Below, one piece after another: positions 32,284 through 34,589 of a stretch of DNA of 34,589 nt. The stretch comes from an uncultured Bacteroidota bacterium (GTDB taxonomy: Bacteria; Bacteroidota; Bacteroidia; Chitinophagales; Chitinophagaceae): contig CAISOH010000334.1 in the NCBI GenBank assembly GCA_903887005.1, positions 1-34,589 of the forward strand, written 5' to 3'. Below the pieces are notes generated by a model that worked only from the letters and a program-made list of their open reading frames with translations, searched no databases and had not been told where the DNA came from. Numbering within the stretch: position 1 is the stretch's first letter; each line of letters starts with the position of its first letter. The position numbers were made by a program, and so were the translations under genes.

Positions 32284-34086
32284 ATGACTTTAGAAGATTT
32301 AATTAGTAAAGGTTATTTCCCAAGAGAATTGCCACCGCCATTTAATACGAAAGAATTTGCTGCAAAATATAATTTAATCAAGAACATTTTGAAAGGCGCA
32401 ATTGCCAATGAGCCGTCAAGATGTGTTACATATTCAATAGCCAAAATAGGGCTTATTAGAAAGTTAATACAAATACCTAACCCAATGCATCAAGCCAAAT
32501 TATGCGAAGTAATTATTGATAATTGGATTGACATTGAAAAGATTTATAAGCATTCGAATTTCTCCTTTAGTCGTCCTAAAATATCCGGGGATAGAGCTGC
32601 GAACCCTGGCAAATTCAAAGATTTTTTAAGAAAAGGATTTTTAACTTCATACTCCTATAATTATGAATTAAAAACAGACATTTCAAAATATTATCCTACG
32701 ATTTATACTCATAGTATTCCATGGGCAATGCATGGAAAATCTGTAGCAAAAAAATCACCTAAAAAGAATACGCTTTTAGGCAATAAAATTGATGAATGTG
32801 TAAGACAAACTATGTATGGTCAAACTATTGGTTTGCCAATTGGCCCAGACACTTCATTAATTATTTCTGAATTAATTGGTTGCTCTATAGATACTCAATT
32901 AATGTCCTTAATGCCAGGCTTAAAAGGGTATCGATATATTGACGATATGTATTTCTATTTTCATAGCTTATCTGATGCGGAAAGTGGATTGCTCCAATTA
33001 CAAAGAACATTAAAAGAGTATGAACTTCAAATAAATGCTGAAAAAACAAAAATCAGGAAATTACCAATTGGAATCGAGCAAGAATGGGCAATTCATTTGA
33101 GAGCATTTATTTTTAGAGAAACAGAATTTACTCAATACAATGATATTATTAGTTTTTTCAGTATGTCATTTGATTTAGCTAATAAATTCCCCAACGAGTA
33201 TGTTTTATCTTACACAATAGAAAAAATAAAGAGAATTAATTTATTGTCAGATAAGAACTACGAACTATTGGAGACTATGTTTTTGAAAACAATGATTGCT
33301 GAACCATCAACAATAAAAGAAGTTTTTAGATTCCTTTTCACTTACCATAGTAAAGCTGACATCAAGAAAATTGAAAAAGTGCTTTTTGATTTTATTATTT
33401 ACCATTGTCAGCGTGCAAATGACTATGAACTATCTTGGGCTTTATGGATTGCAAAAACTTTTAAAATCAAAATTCCAAAAATAATCTCAGAATTGCTTTC
33501 TAAATCTGAAGATGTAATTTCAAATATAATAACATTGGACTTACTTCATTCTAGTTTAATTGAAAGGGCGGATTTGGATATTTCATCTTTCGAATCGAAA
33601 TTAGATGAACTATCTTTAATGGATGAAAACTGGCTTTTATCATATGAAATTGCATGTAAAAAGTGGTTAGGGCGTCGGGCATATTCTTACATAAATAACG
33701 TTCCCTATTTCAAAATTTTGCGGCATAATAAAATATCTTTTTATGATGAAACTCTCCAGATTGAACCGATTGAATTAAATAAAAGTGAAAAGTCTAATGA
33801 ACCTAAAGTTCGTTATACTGATGGGAATGAAAAGAATAAGCCGCCTATTAAAAAAACAGAAATTTCCAGTACAGAACAAACATCTATTGCTGGATATAGT
33901 TTTGATGGGGATAATGAAGACTATGAAGATGAAGCTAATTTCGTAGAATATGAAGGTGAGGATGATTTTGAAGATTATGAAAGTGAAGGTGAAAATGATG
34001 ATGAAGATTATGAAGGCCATGATAATAATGAAGATTATGAAGGTGAAGATGATAACGAAGATTATGACGGCGAGGACAATAATTAA
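32284..34086 (+). CDS. Abi/unknown-group-type reverse transcriptase with acidic tail
   Basis: 600 residues. The RT core (about 35-285) shows motif A ELKTDISKYYPTIYTHSIPWAMHGK (Asp132), motif B GLPIGPDTSLIISELI (183-198), motif C YRYIDDMYFYF (Asp220, Asp221) and a KTKIRKLPIGIEQEW region. All three catalytic Asp are present. An all-helical domain follows (about 300-480; ELSWALWIAKTFKIKIP) and a WLLSYEIACKKWLG...ISFYD ending at residue 488. From memory, this layout is shared by AbiA/AbiK/AbiP2 and other unknown-group/DRT enzymes that act in phage defence by making protein-primed or untemplated DNA. No maturase, HNH or retron signature was seen. The last ~60 residues are over half Asp/Glu in repeats such as NEDYEGEDD. 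AT-rich composition suggests transfer. The exact subgroup is not assignable. Confidence 0.88.
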   Translation: MTLEDLISKGYFPRELPPPFNTKEFAAKYNLIKNILKGAIANEPSRCVTYSIAKIGLIRKLIQIPNPMHQAKLCEVIIDNWIDIEKIYKHSNFSFSRPKISGDRAANPGKFKDFLRKGFLTSYSYNYELKTDISKYYPTIYTHSIPWAMHGKSVAKKSPKKNTLLGNKIDECVRQTMYGQTIGLPIGPDTSLIISELIGCSIDTQLMSLMPGLKGYRYIDDMYFYFHSLSDAESGLLQLQRTLKEYELQINAEKTKIRKLPIGIEQEWAIHLRAFIFRETEFTQYNDIISFFSMSFDLANKFPNEYVLSYTIEKIKRINLLSDKNYELLETMFLKTMIAEPSTIKEVFRFLFTYHSKADIKKIEKVLFDFIIYHCQRANDYELSWALWIAKTFKIKIPKIISELLSKSEDVISNIITLDLLHSSLIERADLDISSFESKLDELSLMDENWLLSYEIACKKWLGRRAYSYINNVPYFKILRHNKISFYDETLQIEPIELNKSEKSNEPKVRYTDGNEKNKPPIKKTEISSTEQTSIAGYSFDGDNEDYEDEANFVEYEGEDDFEDYESEGENDDEDYEGHDNNEDYEGEDDNEDYDGEDNN

Positions 34087-34110
34087 GGCTATGAGGGTGA
34101 ATGAGGGTGA
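33904..34110 (+). repeat. Imperfect tandem repeat coding for the acidic tail
   Basis: Purine-rich triplet repeats (GAAGATTATGAAGGTGA-like units of roughly 24-27 bp) encode residues from about 541 to the stop. The pattern continues past the TAA at 34084-34086, including an out-of-frame 10-bp duplication ATGAGGGTGA x2 at 34091-34110. Confidence 0.8.
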
Positions 34111-34242
34111 ATATGATCATGAAGAAAAATAATTGAATAGGATCAATTCCCAAGATTTGAGCATATTGTTCCAAATAAAAAAATCGTAGTTGGGCGTAGA
34201 TTTTATCTAAGTCCTTATAGAAGCCTCAAATTTGTGTTAAGT
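34087..34242. other. Spacer after the reverse transcriptase
   Basis: It begins with the decayed end of the acidic repeat. A small inverted repeat AATTGA-ATAGGA-TCAATT lies at 34131-34148 without a T-run. A non-coding RNA partner for the reverse transcriptase could be here, but no convincing structure was found by eye. Confidence 0.3.
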
Positions 34243-34273
34243 TTGATTTGTATTTCAGGAAGAATTATTTTTA
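34243..34273 (+). promoter_or_regulatory. Possible promoter of the 53-residue ORF
   Basis: TTG (34243-34245), 20-bp spacer, TATTTTTA (34266-34273), one base off TAnnTTTG. The transcript would start a few bases before the ATG at 34289. Confidence 0.35.
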
Positions 34274-34288
34274 CAAAAAGCATCTGAA

Positions 34289-34450
34289 ATGGTAGTTTCC
34301 GAGATTGAATTAAATGAACTTTTGAGGACAAAGCTTACTTTGGCAACAAAGGAAGATGTAACTCAGGCCAAACTTGATACGGTGAAGTGGATGGTAGGTT
34401 TTTGGATTGTCCAAATGGCTGCAATAATTGGGCTATACCTGAAAAAATAA
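34289..34450 (+). CDS. Small tail-anchored protein (53 aa), DUF1640-like C-terminus
   Basis: This ORF is too short for the track: ATG 34289, TAA 34448-34450. The N-terminal two thirds is hydrophilic and helical (SEIELNELLRTKLTLATKED), the C-terminus is one transmembrane helix (VKWMVGFWIVQMAAIIGLYLKK). The pattern ATKED...A.LD.VKWM...W..Q.A is what I remember from the C-terminal end of small bacterial coiled-coil proteins of the DUF1640/CCDC90-like kind, which are usually longer; this may be a short version. Function is unknown. Its place 202 bp behind the reverse transcriptase, on the same strand, makes it a possible but unproven partner. Confidence 0.6.
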   Translation: MVVSEIELNELLRTKLTLATKEDVTQAKLDTVKWMVGFWIVQMAAIIGLYLKK

Positions 34451-34589
34451 AGTAGCAAATTATTCCCCTCAGGAAAAGTTTCAAAATAACTTCCACTGCA
34501 AATATAAATATATAGTATTTTTATGTTTTGCAATAGAATATGGGGTATAGGAGAATTCATTTATCATCATTACTTACAAAATATAATAA
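34451..34589. other. AT-rich end of the window
   Basis: No terminator, RNA or complete gene was recognised. An ATG at 34540 opens a frame that runs to the window edge (17 codons); too short to judge. Confidence 0.3.

Noticed and set aside
32284-34086. Retron or group II intron reading of the reverse transcriptase
   Set aside because: No msr/msd-like RNA, VTG-type retron motif, maturase X domain or HNH domain was seen; motif A and C contexts fit Abi/UG enzymes better.
33950-34132. 60-residue Met/Lys/Ile-rich ORF and antisense partners in the RT tail
   Set aside because: They are alternate frames of the purine-rich repeat that encodes the acidic tail.
34540-34589. Start of a partial gene at the right edge
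   Set aside because: Only 17 codons are visible, with no family signal.

Overview
The window looks like a chromosome segment from a member of the Bacteroidota, most likely Chitinophagales or Sphingobacteriales-like (the phylum is well supported, the order is an inference). The evidence is: two secreted proteins with C-terminal type IX secretion (T9SS) sorting domains, the T9SS protein PorQ, a TonB-dependent receptor with a carboxypeptidase-regulatory-like N-terminus, a GreA-like protein of the Bacteroidota type, a prokaryotic HU-CCDC81/SPOR protein, and several TAnnTTTG promoter boxes with little Shine-Dalgarno signal.

Layout. 1-642: six tandem copies of a 110-112 bp non-coding unit, each carrying two hairpins; the array probably continues beyond the window. 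667-3887: a membrane-anchored trypsin-like protease, a secreted CarboxypepD_reg-like protein, a GreA-like factor and a small outer-membrane barrel. 3981-5850: a low-molecular-weight tyrosine phosphatase overlapping hisS. 5954-9576: an outer-membrane protein and a radical SAM enzyme meeting tail to tail, a 41-codon membrane peptide missing from the ORF track, a six-TM potassium-channel-like protein with an odd selectivity filter, and a doubtful small ORF. 9810-14966: a 1718-residue T9SS cargo protein with a six-bladed NHL propeller, about 15 Big_2-like Ig repeats (a 429-bp two-domain unit repeats without length change) and SprB-like repeats, ended by a strong terminator. 15153-17206: fabI and porQ. 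17303-18358 (minus): an orphan PhoR-like histidine kinase. 18647-27683 (minus): five closely spaced genes, TonB-dependent receptor > TPR protein > outer-membrane barrel > HU/SPOR protein > rsgA, preceded by a textbook Bacteroidota promoter. 28012-29610: two exported proteins of unknown function. 29776-32175: a T9SS-secreted M14 carboxypeptidase.

The accessory part is the right end. 32284-34086 encodes a 600-residue reverse transcriptase of the Abi/unknown-group type associated with phage defence. It is visibly more AT-rich than its neighbours and ends in a long repetitive Asp/Glu-rich tail. A 53-residue tail-anchored small protein follows. This is the best candidate for an undescribed system, although its partner genes may lie beyond the window.

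The housekeeping genes (hisS, fabI, rsgA) are ordinary. A recurring theme is envelope biogenesis: PorQ and two of its probable cargo proteins occur together, along with several outer-membrane barrels. A second theme is short-period (7-8 bp) tandem repeats in leaders and intergenic spaces. No rRNA, tRNA, CRISPR array or intact insertion sequence was seen.
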